64,000 bases of DNA from Mucilaginibacter lacusdianchii (GCF_009770985.1 NZ_WSRW01000002.1:1445951-1509950), one strand, 5' to 3'; shown: positions 8,409 through 17,236, numbered from the stretch's first letter. Program-made: numbers and translations. Notes: generated from the letters alone by a model not told the origin.

Positions 8409-8573
8409 ATGGCAAAGAAAGTAGTTGCAACCCTGAAAACCGGTAAAGGTAAAGAGTACTCTAAAGTGATTACTATGATTAAGTCGCCTAAAACTGGTGC
8501 TTATTCATTCAAAGAATTAATCGTACATAACGACCACGTTAAAGACGCGCTTAACGAAGCAAAAGCACAGTAA
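8409..8573 (+). CDS. DUF4295 protein, Bacteroidota ribosome-associated small protein
   Basis: 54-residue basic protein (MAKKVVATLKTGKGKEYSKV... ending in KDALNEAKAQ), starting at ATG 8409 and ending at TAA 8571-8573. It matches the DUF4295 family, which is restricted to Bacteroidota and nearly always follows rpmB and rpmG. From memory, structural work on a flavobacterial ribosome placed this family in the large subunit as an extra protein; I am not certain of the name used. Its position and codon use support expression with the ribosomal genes. A terminator begins 24 nt after the stop, so the ribosomal unit ends here. Confidence 0.9.
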   Translation: MAKKVVATLKTGKGKEYSKVITMIKSPKTGAYSFKELIVHNDHVKDALNEAKAQ

Positions 8574-8596
8574 TCTGTACTCGGTAAAAAATATTG

Positions 8597-8628
8597 AAGC
8601 CACCTTGAAGCCAAGGGGGCTTTTTTTA
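8597..8628 (+). terminator. Terminator of the rpmB-rpmG-DUF4295 unit
   Basis: AAGCCACCTTG pairs with CAAGGGGGCTT (one mismatch), loop AAGC, followed by a run of T. It separates the ribosomal genes from ftsY. Confidence 0.85.
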
Positions 8629-8675
8629 TGGCCACTCCCAATCCCTCCCCGGTAGGGAGAACTTAAAATAAAAGC

Positions 8676-8765
8676 TGTCATCTCGAACGATAGTGAGAGA
8701 TCTTTTGGAATAAACAGGTTAACTAATTCCTTTTAAAAGATTTTTTGTTATCACTCGAAATGACA
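8676..8765 (+). repeat. 90-nt palindromic repeat, copy 1
   Basis: Starts TGTCATCTCGAACGATAGTG and ends CACTCGAAATGACA, so the termini are inverted repeats. It is the same length as copies 2 and 3 and very similar to them (positions 9910-9999 and 21823-21912). It lies in the 339-nt gap between the DUF4295 gene and ftsY, which otherwise holds only a terminator and no gene. Copy 1 has diverged most in its right arm. Probably a non-autonomous REP/MITE-like element transcribed into an extended hairpin. Confidence 0.8.
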
Positions 8766-8912
8766 GATTAGGCAGGCTCGAAGTGATAACTGAAACAAAC
8801 ATTTATCATAGCATATTCATTATTCCATCCGTAAGCGCTAGCCTTTAGGCTATTGCAGGGCTTTTACTTATATTTGCACATAAGCACATCCAACAATCTG
8901 CACATCTGAAAC

Positions 8913-9878
8913 ATGGGATTATTTGATTTTTTCAAGAAAAAAGAAGCAACACCGCAACAACAAGAGGCACTGGACACTGGCTTGGAGAAAACTAAAGACA
9001 GCTTTTTTTCCAAAATAACCAAGGCCATTGCGGGTAAATCTACCGTTGATGATGATGTACTGGATGATCTGGAAGAAATTCTGGTAACTTCGGATGTAGG
9101 GGTGACAACTACCCTTAAGATTATTGAACGCATACAAGAGCGGGTAGCCCGCGATAAGTACGTAAGCACATCAGAACTAAACAATCTGCTGCGCGACGAG
9201 ATACAGCAACTGCTGGCCGAAAACAACAGCAACGATTTTAATAGCTTTGAATACGGCAGCCATAAGCCATACGTAATTATGGTGGTAGGTGTTAACGGTG
9301 TAGGCAAAACCACCACCATCGGCAAGCTTGCCCATCAGCTTAAACAAGCAGGTAACCAAGTAGTACTAGGTGCGGCTGACACCTTCCGTGCCGCAGCGGT
9401 TGACCAGATAAAACTTTGGGGCGAGCGTGTTAGCGTACGTGTAGTGGCGCAGGCCATGGGGTCAGACCCAGCTTCGGTAGCTTACGATACCCTGCGTTCG
9501 GCCGTATCTAACAACGACGATGTGGCTATTATTGACACTGCCGGCCGTTTGCACAACAAGGTAGGTTTGATGAATGAGCTTACCAAAATTAAAAACGTAA
9601 TGCAAAAGGTAGTTCCCGGGGCTCCGCACGAAATTTTGCTGGTACTGGATGCATCAACCGGTCAAAATGCTATTGAGCAGTGTAAACAGTTTACGGAAGC
9701 TACTGCGGTAAATGCCCTGGCATTAACCAAGCTGGATGGTACTGCTAAAGGCGGTGTGGTAATCGGTATATCCGACCAGTTTAAAATACCGGTAAAATAC
9801 ATTGGCGTGGGCGAAGGCATGAACGATTTGCAGTTATTTGACCGCAAAGCCTTTGTGGATTCATTGTTTAAAAAATAA
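8913..9878 (+). CDS. ftsY: Signal recognition particle receptor FtsY
   Basis: 321-residue SRP-receptor GTPase, which docks ribosome-SRP complexes at the inner membrane for co-translational insertion. It has a short acidic/basic A region (residues 1-30) instead of the long one of E. coli, then the NG domain. GTPase motifs: GVNGVGKTTT near residue 127 (G1), DTFRAAAVDQ (G2/insert), DTAGRLHNK (G3), TKLDGTAKGG (G4) and a closing GVGEGMNDLQLFD. The N-terminus MGLFDFFKKK is an amphipathic membrane-targeting helix typical of FtsY. The gene is bracketed by two directly repeated 90-nt elements. Very secure. Confidence 0.97.
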   Translation: MGLFDFFKKKEATPQQQEALDTGLEKTKDSFFSKITKAIAGKSTVDDDVLDDLEEILVTSDVGVTTTLKIIERIQERVARDKYVSTSELNNLLRDEIQQLLAENNSNDFNSFEYGSHKPYVIMVVGVNGVGKTTTIGKLAHQLKQAGNQVVLGAADTFRAAAVDQIKLWGERVSVRVVAQAMGSDPASVAYDTLRSAVSNNDDVAIIDTAGRLHNKVGLMNELTKIKNVMQKVVPGAPHEILLVLDASTGQNAIEQCKQFTEATAVNALALTKLDGTAKGGVVIGISDQFKIPVKYIGVGEGMNDLQLFDRKAFVDSLFKK

Positions 9879-9909
9879 CTAGTCCTTTTAGAAGGAAGGA
9901 AAAATAAAA

Positions 9910-9999
9910 TGTCATCTCGAACGATAGTGAGAGATCTTTTCGAAGCAACCAGTTAACTAATCGCTTTTAAAAGGTTTCTCGTTAGCACTCGAAATGACA
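9910..9999 (+). repeat. 90-nt palindromic repeat, copy 2
   Basis: Same orientation and length as copy 1, 1.23 kb away, on the other side of ftsY. Ends are TGTCATCTCGA and TCGAAATGACA. It is nearly identical to the reverse complement of copy 3. Confidence 0.82.
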
Positions 10000-10063
10000 G
10001 CAAAACATAATTTTCAATTTGAAAAGATTGAGCGTGAGTAAGGGAACGAGAGATAATCAGTAA

Positions 10064-11398
10064 ATGAGAACAAAATTAGTTAAGCAGCCTGTACAGATAG
10101 AAAAGCCGCGTGTGAACGTAGTTACCCTAGGCTGTTCCAAAAACGTGTACGATTCGGAAGTGTTGATGGGCCAGCTGAAAGGTCAGCTGTTTGATGTGGT
10201 ACATGAGGCCGAGAATGTAGGTAAAAATGACATTATCGTCATCAATACATGCGGCTTTATTGACAATGCCAAGCAGGAATCAATTGACACTATTCTGCAA
10301 TACAGCGAGCTGAAAGAGCAGGGCAAGGTTGGCAAAGTTATCGTAACCGGATGCCTGTCTGAACGCTACAAGCCCGAATTAGAAGCCGAGATACCTAACG
10401 TTGATGCTTACTTTGGTACCAATAACCTGCAGGATGTGCTGCAAACTATTGGCGCTAATTACAAATACGAGTTACTGGGCGAGCGTATGCTCACTACCCC
10501 ATCGCATTTTGCTTACTTTAAAATTGCTGAAGGTTGCAACCGACCCTGCTCTTTCTGTGCTATTCCGTTGATGCGCGGCAAGCACTTAAGCACACCAATG
10601 GATCAGTTGGTAAATCAGGCGAAGAGTTTAGCTAAGCAAGGCACGCGCGAGCTGATACTGATTGCACAAGATTTAACTTATTACGGTTTAGACCTGTACG
10701 GTAAACGTAACCTGGATGAATTGATGCGCCGCCTGTCTGACGTTGAAGGCATTGAGTGGATCCGTTTGCAATACGCCTACCCTTCAGGCTTCCCCATGGA
10801 AATACTGGATGCCATGAACGAGCGCGACAATATTTGCAAGTATCTGGACATGCCTTTACAGCATATTACTGATAACATGCTGAAATCTATGCGTCGTGGT
10901 ATTACCAAGCAAAAAACTACGGACTTGGTGAACGCCATTCGTGACAAGGTGCCTAACATTGCACTGCGTACCACGCTGATTACCGGTTACCCCGGCGAAA
11001 CCGTTCAGGATTTTGAAGAGATGTACAACTGGGTGGAAGCAACCCGCTTTGACCGCCTAGGCTGCTTCACTTACTCGCACGAGGAAAAAACCCATGCGCA
11101 TACCTTGATAGATGATGTTCCGGAAGAAATTAAGCAGGAACGCTCTGATGCGATTATGGAAGTACAGCAAGGTATATCTTACGAAAAGAATCAGGAAAAG
11201 ATAGGCAACACCTACAAAGTACTGATTGATAAAATTGATAACGGCTACCTGGTTGGCCGTACTGAGTTTGACTCGCCCGAGGTAGATAACGAGGTATTGA
11301 TTGATGCTACACAACAATATGCCAACGTTGGCAGTTTTGTAAACGTGCAAGTAAACAGTGCCGAGGACTTTGACCTCTATGGACAAATTGTAAAATAA
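10064..11398 (+). CDS. rimO: Ribosomal protein S12 methylthiotransferase RimO
   Basis: 444-residue radical-SAM methylthiotransferase that adds a methylthio group to an aspartate of ribosomal protein uS12. The N-terminal domain (LGCSKNVYDSE, CGFIDNAK, TGCLSERY) carries three cysteines for the auxiliary Fe-S cluster. The radical-SAM CxxxCxxC motif is in EGCNRPCSFCAIPLMRGKH near residues 160-167; this RGKH-type loop marks RimO rather than MiaB. A TRAM domain ends the protein (EKIGNTYKVLIDK onward). Order ftsY-rimO is common in the phylum. It is followed by an 8-bp hairpin. Confidence 0.96.
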   Translation: MRTKLVKQPVQIEKPRVNVVTLGCSKNVYDSEVLMGQLKGQLFDVVHEAENVGKNDIIVINTCGFIDNAKQESIDTILQYSELKEQGKVGKVIVTGCLSERYKPELEAEIPNVDAYFGTNNLQDVLQTIGANYKYELLGERMLTTPSHFAYFKIAEGCNRPCSFCAIPLMRGKHLSTPMDQLVNQAKSLAKQGTRELILIAQDLTYYGLDLYGKRNLDELMRRLSDVEGIEWIRLQYAYPSGFPMEILDAMNERDNICKYLDMPLQHITDNMLKSMRRGITKQKTTDLVNAIRDKVPNIALRTTLITGYPGETVQDFEEMYNWVEATRFDRLGCFTYSHEEKTHAHTLIDDVPEEIKQERSDAIMEVQQGISYEKNQEKIGNTYKVLIDKIDNGYLVGRTEFDSPEVDNEVLIDATQQYANVGSFVNVQVNSAEDFDLYGQIVK

Positions 11399-11410
11399 TA
11401 AAAAGTACAG

Positions 11411-11431
11411 GGCGCATGTAAATCATGCGCC
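11411..11431 (+). terminator. Hairpin at the end of rimO
   Basis: Perfect 8-bp stem GGCGCATG/CATGCGCC with loop TAAAT. The T-tract after it is short (TTACTTTTG) and doubles as the -7 box of bshC, so termination may be partial. Confidence 0.55.
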
Positions 11432-11432
11432 T

Positions 11433-11440
11433 TACTTTTG
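11433..11440 (+). promoter_or_regulatory. -7 box of bshC promoter (TACTTTTG)
   Basis: Exact match to TAnnTTTG, 9 nt before ATG 11450. It directly follows the rimO hairpin. No clear -33 TTG is seen at the expected distance. The box overlaps a TTG (11438) that could be mistaken for a start codon. Confidence 0.6.
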
Positions 11441-11449
11441 ACCGCATAT

Positions 11450-13051
11450 ATGGACGCTAACTGTATCGACTATAAAGAAACCGGCTTTTTTTCTAAAACC
11501 GTGATTGACTACCTGGATAATGCTCCCGAGCTTCAATCTTTTTACAGTTATCGTCCCGATTTAAATGGCTTCACCCAGTTACTTGCTAACAAAAAGGTAA
11601 CCGCCAATCGCCAGTTATTAGTGCAGGTGCTTACCGAGCAATATTTTAAAGCCGACGCGCCACAGTTAGCTCACGCCGATACTGTTAAGGCTAATATTGA
11701 TTTACTGGCTGCAGATAACTCCTACACGATTACCACCGGGCACCAGTTAAATGTTTTCACAGGTCCGCTGTACTTTATCTATAAAATAGTAACCGCCATT
11801 AAACTGGCGCAGCAACTCAAAGCCGAGTTTCCGGACAAAGAGTTTGTGCCCGTTTACTGGATGGCATCTGAAGACCATGACTTTGCCGAAATTAATTACA
11901 CTAACATAGGCGGCAAAAAAATACAATGGCAGCAGGAAGTGAGCGGTGCAACCGGCCGCTTAGACACTAAGGCAATGCGCGATGCGCTGAACCAGTACAA
12001 AGGCATTTTGGGTTTGGATAACTATGCCACCGAGCTGTCGCAACTGGTTGAAACGGCTTATGGCTCCTTCACCAGATTAGCTGATGGTACTCGTTACCTG
12101 GTTAATGCGCTATTCGGCCAGTACGGCTTGGTGATTGTTGATGCTGATGACATCCGGCTAAAACAACAGTTTGCCCCAATTATTGAGCAGGATATTCTGG
12201 AGCAAAATAGCTTTAAATATATATCTGAAAGCAACGCCGCCTTGCAAAAGCTAGGGGTACATACGCAGGTAAATCCGCGTGAGATAAACTTTTTTTATCT
12301 GAAAGATGATTTGCGCGAACGCCTGGTGTTGCATAACAACCAGTATGAGGTATTAGATGCAGACATTCGCTTTACGGAAGATGAATTAAAGCAGGAAATC
12401 AGCCAGCACCCTGACCGGTTTAGCCCGAATGTGGTGATGCGGCCCCTATACCAAGAATGTATTTTACCTAACATTGCCTATATTGGTGGCGGTGCCGAAA
12501 TTGTATACTGGTTACAGCTTAAAGCAAATTTTGACCATTATGTAATTGATTTTCCGGCATTGATTCTGCGCAACTCGGGCCTGGTAGTTCGCAAAGAAAC
12601 TGCTGTTAAAATACACCGAATGGATATTGAGCCTGCTCAACTATTCCAAAGTGCTGATGTTATTAAGAATGATTGGACCCGCAAGCATACCGAGCACGAT
12701 TTATCTTTAAAAGAAGAATGGCGCGAGCTGCAATGTGTGTTTGAAAAAATCAAACTGCGCTCGTATAAAATAGACCCTACCCTATCTACATCAACCAGCG
12801 CTGTACAAGCCAGATTAAAGCATGCGATAGACAACCTGGAAAAAAAACTGGTAAAAGCCGAGAAACGAAACTTTTCCACCCGGCTCACCCAAATTGATGC
12901 CATTAAGCAAGACCTTTTTCCGAAAAACAGTTTACAGGAACGCACCGAGAATTTTGGCTTGTTTTACGTTAAATGGGGACAATCTTTCATCGACGAACTG
13001 ATCCGGCTTTTTGAACCATTGGAATTTAAGTTTACAGTGGTGACAGAGTAA
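11450..13051 (+). CDS. bshC: Bacillithiol biosynthesis cysteine-adding enzyme BshC
   Basis: 533-residue protein matching BshC, proposed to add cysteine to glucosaminyl-malate in the last step of bacillithiol synthesis. Visible signs: TTGHQLNVFTGPLYFIYKI near residue 98 (nucleotide-binding-like loop typical of the family), PVYWMASEDHDFAEIN, GGGAEIVYWLQLK, and a long C-terminal coiled-coil region (about residues 430-490). Its presence implies the cell makes bacillithiol; bshA and bshB are not in the window. I chose ATG 11450 because the upstream in-frame TTG at 11438 lies inside the promoter -7 box. Confidence 0.93.
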   Translation: MDANCIDYKETGFFSKTVIDYLDNAPELQSFYSYRPDLNGFTQLLANKKVTANRQLLVQVLTEQYFKADAPQLAHADTVKANIDLLAADNSYTITTGHQLNVFTGPLYFIYKIVTAIKLAQQLKAEFPDKEFVPVYWMASEDHDFAEINYTNIGGKKIQWQQEVSGATGRLDTKAMRDALNQYKGILGLDNYATELSQLVETAYGSFTRLADGTRYLVNALFGQYGLVIVDADDIRLKQQFAPIIEQDILEQNSFKYISESNAALQKLGVHTQVNPREINFFYLKDDLRERLVLHNNQYEVLDADIRFTEDELKQEISQHPDRFSPNVVMRPLYQECILPNIAYIGGGAEIVYWLQLKANFDHYVIDFPALILRNSGLVVRKETAVKIHRMDIEPAQLFQSADVIKNDWTRKHTEHDLSLKEEWRELQCVFEKIKLRSYKIDPTLSTSTSAVQARLKHAIDNLEKKLVKAEKRNFSTRLTQIDAIKQDLFPKNSLQERTENFGLFYVKWGQSFIDELIRLFEPLEFKFTVVTE

Positions 13052-13103
13052 CTTGAATCAACATTTATAGGAGTTATAATTACCCGAATTACTTTTCACG
13101 GCA

Positions 13104-13134
13104 TTGCATCCCTCTCCGCAAACCTTTAGCTTTG
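13104..13134 (+). promoter_or_regulatory. Promoter of the Ldh-family gene
   Basis: TTG (13104-13106), 20-nt spacer, TAGCTTTG (13127-13134). The ATG follows only 6 nt later, so the mRNA should begin at or just before the start codon. Confidence 0.75.
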
Positions 13135-13140
13135 CGTTCT

Positions 13141-14223
13141 ATGCAAAACGTTTTTCCTGAAGCTACACTCCGCACCTTTACGCAAGACATATTTAAAGCC
13201 ATTGGCTGCTCTGATGAACACGCCTTACTTGCGGCCGACGTATTGTTAAAATCCGACTTACGGGGAATTGATTCGCACGGTGTGGCCCGCTTAAGTGGCT
13301 ATGTGCGGCTTTGGGAAAAACAGCGCATCAATCCTACCCCAAATATCCGTATTGTTCACGAAACGCCAACCACCGCCACGGTAGACGGCGACGCGGGGCT
13401 TGGCTTGGTTGTAGCACCTTATGCCATGCAAATTGCCATACAAAAAGCTGAGCAATTCGGATCAGGCTGGGTGTCGGTACGAAATTCTAACCATTTTGGC
13501 ATTGCCGGCTATCATGCCCTGATGGCGGTAGAAAAAGACATGATTGGCTTTGCCATGACGAATGCTAGTCCGCTGGTAGCACCTACTTTTGCTAACGAAC
13601 GTTTACTGGGTACCAATCCTATGTGCTACGCTTTTCCGGCAGGCCAATATCCACCGGTAATTGTAGACATGGCCACCTCAGCAGCTGCTAACGGCAAGTT
13701 GGAAATTGCCCAGCGCTCCGGCAAGCCTGTACCCGAAGGTTGGATACAAGATGGTACCGGTAACTACACAACTGATCCTCATGCGTTAAAATCTGGCGGT
13801 TCTCTTCTTCCCCTGGGTAGCGATCGTGAACATGGCAGTCACAAAGGTTTTGGCTTAAGTGCCACGGTTGATATTTTATCCGGCGTGTTATCCGGTGCCA
13901 ATTATGGTCCTTGGGTACCTCCATTTGTTGCTTTTATGAATCCACTGGAAAATGCACCGGGCCAGGGCATCGGCCATTTTGTAGGCGCTATGCGGGTAGA
14001 TGGTTTCAGACCTGTGGAGGAGTTTAAATCAAACCTGGATAACTGGATTGAACGCTTTAAATCGGCTCAAACAATTAATACTGATCAAAAAGTAATAATC
14101 CCTGGAGAACCTGAACTGGCTGCTGAAGCCGAGCGCAGGTTAAACGGTATTCCGTTGGTTGATGCGGTAGTTGAGGATTTAAATATTTTGGCTGATAGGT
14201 TTGCGGTAGAGAGGTTAGTTTGA
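13141..14223 (+). CDS. Ldh family oxidoreductase (malate/L-lactate/ureidoglycolate dehydrogenase type)
   Basis: 360-residue NAD(P)-dependent dehydrogenase of the type-2 malate/L-lactate family (also AllD, YiaK, ComC). Visible motifs: KSDLRGIDSHGVARL near residue 40 (catalytic His), VRNSNHFGIAGYHAL near 115, TNASPLVAPT, LLGTNPMCYAFPA, and GSHKGFGLSATVDILSG near 235. The fold is unlike the Rossmann-type lactate dehydrogenases. Substrate is a 2-hydroxy acid but which one is not clear. ATG 13141 is chosen over TTG 13132, which lies inside the -7 box. Transcribed alone; a dispersed repeat element follows. Confidence 0.88.
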   Translation: MQNVFPEATLRTFTQDIFKAIGCSDEHALLAADVLLKSDLRGIDSHGVARLSGYVRLWEKQRINPTPNIRIVHETPTTATVDGDAGLGLVVAPYAMQIAIQKAEQFGSGWVSVRNSNHFGIAGYHALMAVEKDMIGFAMTNASPLVAPTFANERLLGTNPMCYAFPAGQYPPVIVDMATSAAANGKLEIAQRSGKPVPEGWIQDGTGNYTTDPHALKSGGSLLPLGSDREHGSHKGFGLSATVDILSGVLSGANYGPWVPPFVAFMNPLENAPGQGIGHFVGAMRVDGFRPVEEFKSNLDNWIERFKSAQTINTDQKVIIPGEPELAAEAERRLNGIPLVDAVVEDLNILADRFAVERLV

Positions 14224-14292
14224 GTCTGATTCTTTGCTTGTTATGCTAGTTTTTGTTAGTGCTGTTAATTTAACTTCCTTTTGAGCTACGAA

Positions 14293-14635
14293 ACTTACTT
14301 CTTCTGCTCATTGCCGCAGGGGCTACTTACTTTGTCATAGCCACAAAGTAAGCAAAAGGCCTAGCTCTCGCGATCCGCTGTCGGCCCACATACCCAACGC
14401 TGGCCCGGGCGCGATAGCGGGCCTTTGCGCTACTTCTGTTCCTTAATCGTATCATCTAATGTGAAGCACTGTCGGAACAACTTAGACAAAAAGAATCGGC
14501 ATTCAGCTTCTTTCGGTAGCTACTACTGTAAGTAAAAGCACTGTCTTAAGTAGAAAGAAGGTGCGGCCGAGAGGTTTCTTTTTGGTTACTTTTTCTTTTC
14601 CGGTAAAAGAAAAAGTAACTTCCACAGGCCGTGGT
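14293..14635 (+). repeat. ~345-nt structured dispersed element, copy A
   Basis: Closely similar to the reverse complement of 30686-31030. Shared blocks in order: CTTACTTC.TCTGCTCATTG with GCCGCAGGGGCTA; a 10-bp hairpin (14326-14352) with loop CATAGCC; a GC-rich core CGCTGGCCCGGGCGC...AGCGGGCC with an inner 6-bp stem; a less conserved ~120-nt middle; GTGCGGCCGAGAGGTTTCTT; a 15-bp hairpin GTTACTTTTTCTTTT... (14585-14619); and CCACAGG..GTGG. No convincing ORF lies in it. It fills the 484-nt convergent gap 14224-14707. Probably a mobile non-coding element or structured RNA. Confidence 0.82.
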
Positions 14636-14707
14636 TAAAATACATCCCTATCCTAACGAAGAACAGAAACAAGTTAAAGCACTAACAAAAAATCAGCGTA
14701 TCAAACT

Positions 14708-14971
14708 CTACAAATCATCCCGCTGTTCATGCGTAGGCGGCGGTTGTGTACTATTCTCCGGATTCTTAAACTCTTCGGGCGGCGTTTTAACCGGGTTTAC
14801 CGGCTCTTCATCCTGCTCGTGTTGTTTGGCAATGTTGCCAAAGTCGGGTTCATCGGCTTTGTATTCTAAATCCGGTTTGCGGATAACGGCTTTACCACCG
14901 TTATCATCAGGGCGGTCGCTTGGCGTGTCGGATGGTGAAGGCTTATCGTGAGAATTGGCTGGATTTGTCAT
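14708..14971 (-). CDS. Hypothetical acidic, Pro-rich disordered protein
   Basis: 87 residues, very hydrophilic, rich in Asp, Glu, Pro, Asn and Lys, with no cysteine and hardly any hydrophobic core; it should be intrinsically disordered. It has no signal peptide or membrane segment. I do not recognise a family, though similar short acidic proline-rich proteins are common in Sphingobacteriaceae. The reading frame has a clean ATG, and the protein composition (short PxxxPEE and DxPSD units) looks like real coding sequence. It runs against the repeat element on its 3' side. Confidence 0.55.
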   Translation of the reverse strand: MTNPANSHDKPSPSDTPSDRPDDNGGKAVIRKPDLEYKADEPDFGNIAKQHEQDEEPVNPVKTPPEEFKNPENSTQPPPTHEQRDDL

Positions 14972-15142
14972 GATATTAATTTTTATACATAACAGTTTGT
15001 ACGTGAGCTTTGTTTAACAGCCGATACTAAGCGTTAATTTTTGTTAAAACCATTTGCTAATATGTGTTCAAAGCACATTAATAGTGAATAAAGTTTTACC
15101 TTTAACCACGCGTTTTTTAATTTCGCATCCCAACTGGATATT

Positions 15143-16021
15143 ATGGAAGAATTTGAAGCAAGTACATCGGCCAAAAAAACCAAAACCATTTACATCTCAA
15201 CCGTATTTGGTATAGCCATGGTTTTGCTGATGATAGGTATGCTGGGATTAATACTGGTACACGCCAATAATCTGTCGCGCTATATTAAAGAAAACATGGT
15301 GGTAAACGTGTTTGTGGATGAAGGTGCCCGCGAAACAGACGTATTGCAGCTGCAACAACAACTGGATGTGAACCCTTATGTAAAGCGCAGCCAATATGTA
15401 AGTAAAGAACTGGCGGCCCGTAACCTGCAAAAAGACTTAGGCGAAGATTTTGTTAAGTTTTTAGGGGTAAACCCGCTTTCGCAATCTATTGATGTGTATA
15501 TGAAGGCTGAGCATGCCAACAATGCCGATATCAATAAGTTTAAAGCTCAACTATTACAAAACCCATTGGTTAAAGAGGTAAAATATCAACCTTCTCTGGT
15601 TGACCAAATGAACCAAAATTTGACCACTATTAGCTTGGTGATCCTGGGCTTTGCCGCCATTTTTGTGGTGGTATCAGTAGCGCTAATCAACAACACTATC
15701 CGTTTAGCTATCTATTCGCAGCGCTTTTTGATTAAATCTATGCAATTGGTAGGTGCAACCAAAGGATTTATCCGTAAGCCATTCCTATTGTATGGTATAT
15801 GGCATGGTTTGCTGGCTGCTTTAATAGCCATCATCCTGCTGGTAGGCACGCTATACGCGGTGTATCAGCAGATACCTGATTTGGTAGTGTTGCGTAATTA
15901 TACCGAGTTTGGTATTATCTTTTTAGGGGTAGTAGCTTTAGGTATTTTTATTGCCGGCTTTAGTACGCTGCTAGCTGTTAATCGCTTTTTACGTTTAAAA
16001 ATTTATCAGTTATATAGATAA
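15143..16021 (+). CDS. ftsX: Cell division ABC-type protein FtsX
   Basis: 292-residue FtsX, the membrane partner of the ATPase FtsE, which activates peptidoglycan hydrolases at the septum. Topology fits: TM1 at residues ~19-41, a periplasmic domain of ~120 residues (FVDEGARETDVLQLQQQL, SKELAARNLQKDLGEDFVKFLG, NPLVKEVKYQP), then three membrane segments at about 165-187, 215-240 and 255-280. ftsE is not next to it, as is usual in Bacteroidota. It leads the ftsX-DUF3098-uppP-truB-ribF group with only 6 nt to the next gene. Confidence 0.95.
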   Translation: MEEFEASTSAKKTKTIYISTVFGIAMVLLMIGMLGLILVHANNLSRYIKENMVVNVFVDEGARETDVLQLQQQLDVNPYVKRSQYVSKELAARNLQKDLGEDFVKFLGVNPLSQSIDVYMKAEHANNADINKFKAQLLQNPLVKEVKYQPSLVDQMNQNLTTISLVILGFAAIFVVVSVALINNTIRLAIYSQRFLIKSMQLVGATKGFIRKPFLLYGIWHGLLAALIAIILLVGTLYAVYQQIPDLVVLRNYTEFGIIFLGVVALGIFIAGFSTLLAVNRFLRLKIYQLYR

Positions 16022-16027
16022 TTATTT

Positions 16028-16291
16028 ATGGCTCAAAAATATACTTCGCCGTTAACATCGGCTTCAAAGCCTTACGGCGCACCCGAAAACAAACCTGTGC
16101 AGTTTGCCTTTGGCAAAGCTAATTACCAGTTGCTGGCCGCCAGCGTAGTTATCGTGGCATTAGGCTTTATGCTGATGTCGGGCACAACAGACATCTACAG
16201 CAATACCAAAATTGTAATTGCGCCATTAGTGGTGTTGGCCGGTTTCGGACTAGCCTTTTACGCCATCTTTAAAAAGCCTTCATCTAACTAA
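16028..16291 (+). CDS. DUF3098 family small membrane protein
   Basis: 87 residues. A hydrophilic N-terminus is followed by FAFGKANYQLLAASVVIVAL and two transmembrane segments (about 36-56 and 64-81) around a short loop with GTTDIYSNTKI, which is the DUF3098 signature. This family occurs only in Bacteroidota, almost always between ftsX and uppP, so a role in division or envelope synthesis is suspected but not shown. Starts 6 nt after ftsX and ends 3 nt before uppP, so translation is probably coupled. Confidence 0.9.
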   Translation: MAQKYTSPLTSASKPYGAPENKPVQFAFGKANYQLLAASVVIVALGFMLMSGTTDIYSNTKIVIAPLVVLAGFGLAFYAIFKKPSSN

Positions 16292-16294
16292 TAC

Positions 16295-17089
16295 ATGGAG
16301 CTTTTTCACGCGATCATTCTGGCCATCATTGAAGGCCTGACTGAGTTTCTGCCTGTATCATCCACCGGGCACATGATTATTGCCTCATCGGCTATGGGTA
16401 TTGCCTCTAATGATTTTGTAAAGCTGTTTACTGTAGCTATACAATTAGGGGCCATCCTTTCGGTAGCGGTATTGTATTTCAAACGCTTCTTCCGCTCATT
16501 CGATTTTTATATTAAGCTGGTAATTGCTTTTATTCCGGCTGCTGTTTTCGGATTATTATTTAGCAAAAAGATTGATCAACTACTGGAAAGTGCACTTACG
16601 GTAGGCATCACCCTTTTTATTGGCGGTATTATCCTTCTGTTTGTCGATAAGTGGTTTAACAAACCTGCTGTTGAGGAAGAGAAAGATATCAGCTACCTAA
16701 CTGCACTTAAAATCGGTTTTTTTCAGTGCATTGCCATGATACCAGGCACCTCACGTTCGGCCGCTACCATTGTAGGGGGCATGACGCAGAAATTAAGCCG
16801 CAAAGCCGCCGCTGAATTTTCATTCTTTTTGGCTGTGCCTACAATGTTTGCCGCTACTGCCAAAAAGCTGTTAGACTTTTATAAAGAAGGGCACACCTTT
16901 ACCGGCGAAGAAATCAAGTTGCTGGCTGTTGGTAATGTTATTGCCTTTGTAGTGGCCCTGTTGGCTATCCGTACATTTATTACATTTTTAGAGCGCAAAG
17001 GCTTTGTGCTGTTTGGCTGGTATCGCATCATTGTAGGTGCTGTAATTATCGGCCTTTATATGAGCGGTCACAATCTGGAAGTGATATAA
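16295..17089 (+). CDS. uppP: Undecaprenyl-diphosphatase UppP (BacA type)
   Basis: 264-residue integral membrane phosphatase that converts undecaprenyl diphosphate to the monophosphate lipid carrier used for cell-wall synthesis; overexpression gives bacitracin resistance in other bacteria. Both family motifs are present: [17 protein letters not shown] near residue 10 (catalytic Glu and Ser-Ser-Thr-Gly-His) and [14 protein letters not shown] near 150 (the Arg/Ser-rich loop). About eight hydrophobic helices. Follows DUF3098 after 3 nt and is closed by a terminator. Confidence 0.96.
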   Translation: MELFHAIILAIIEGLTEFLPVSSTGHMIIASSAMGIASNDFVKLFTVAIQLGAILSVAVLYFKRFFRSFDFYIKLVIAFIPAAVFGLLFSKKIDQLLESALTVGITLFIGGIILLFVDKWFNKPAVEEEKDISYLTALKIGFFQCIAMIPGTSRSAATIVGGMTQKLSRKAAAEFSFFLAVPTMFAATAKKLLDFYKEGHTFTGEEIKLLAVGNVIAFVVALLAIRTFITFLERKGFVLFGWYRIIVGAVIIGLYMSGHNLEVI

Positions 17090-17114
17090 TAAATTGCTTC
17101 TGCAATAAAATAGT

Positions 17115-17147
17115 AAAGCCCCATATCTTTCAGGTATGGGGCTTTTT
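17115..17147 (+). terminator. Terminator after uppP
   Basis: Perfect 11-bp stem AAAGCCCCATA/TATGGGGCTTT, 9-nt loop, then TT. Ends the ftsX-DUF3098-uppP unit. Confidence 0.88.
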
Positions 17148-17209
17148 GTTGTTGAAGTTTAAATTTGCTGTATTATTTCACGAGTGTTCTTTTGTATTGG
17201 CTCCTCGCT

Positions 17210-17236
17210 TTGTCTCTCCCAAAATGCGTACCTTTG
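17210..17236 (+). promoter_or_regulatory. Putative promoter of truB
   Basis: TACCTTTG at 17229-17236 is an exact -7 box; a TTG at 17210-17212 sits 16 nt upstream, slightly short. It places transcription start just downstream of an in-frame TGA (17246-17248) or slightly before it and supports the TTG start of truB. Confidence 0.55.

Noticed and set aside
14631..14951. 106-residue plus-strand ORF rich in Ser/Gly/Cys
   Set aside because: Mostly antisense to the 87-residue acidic protein; Ser/Gly/Cys runs are what antisense of Asp/Pro/Glu-rich coding gives.
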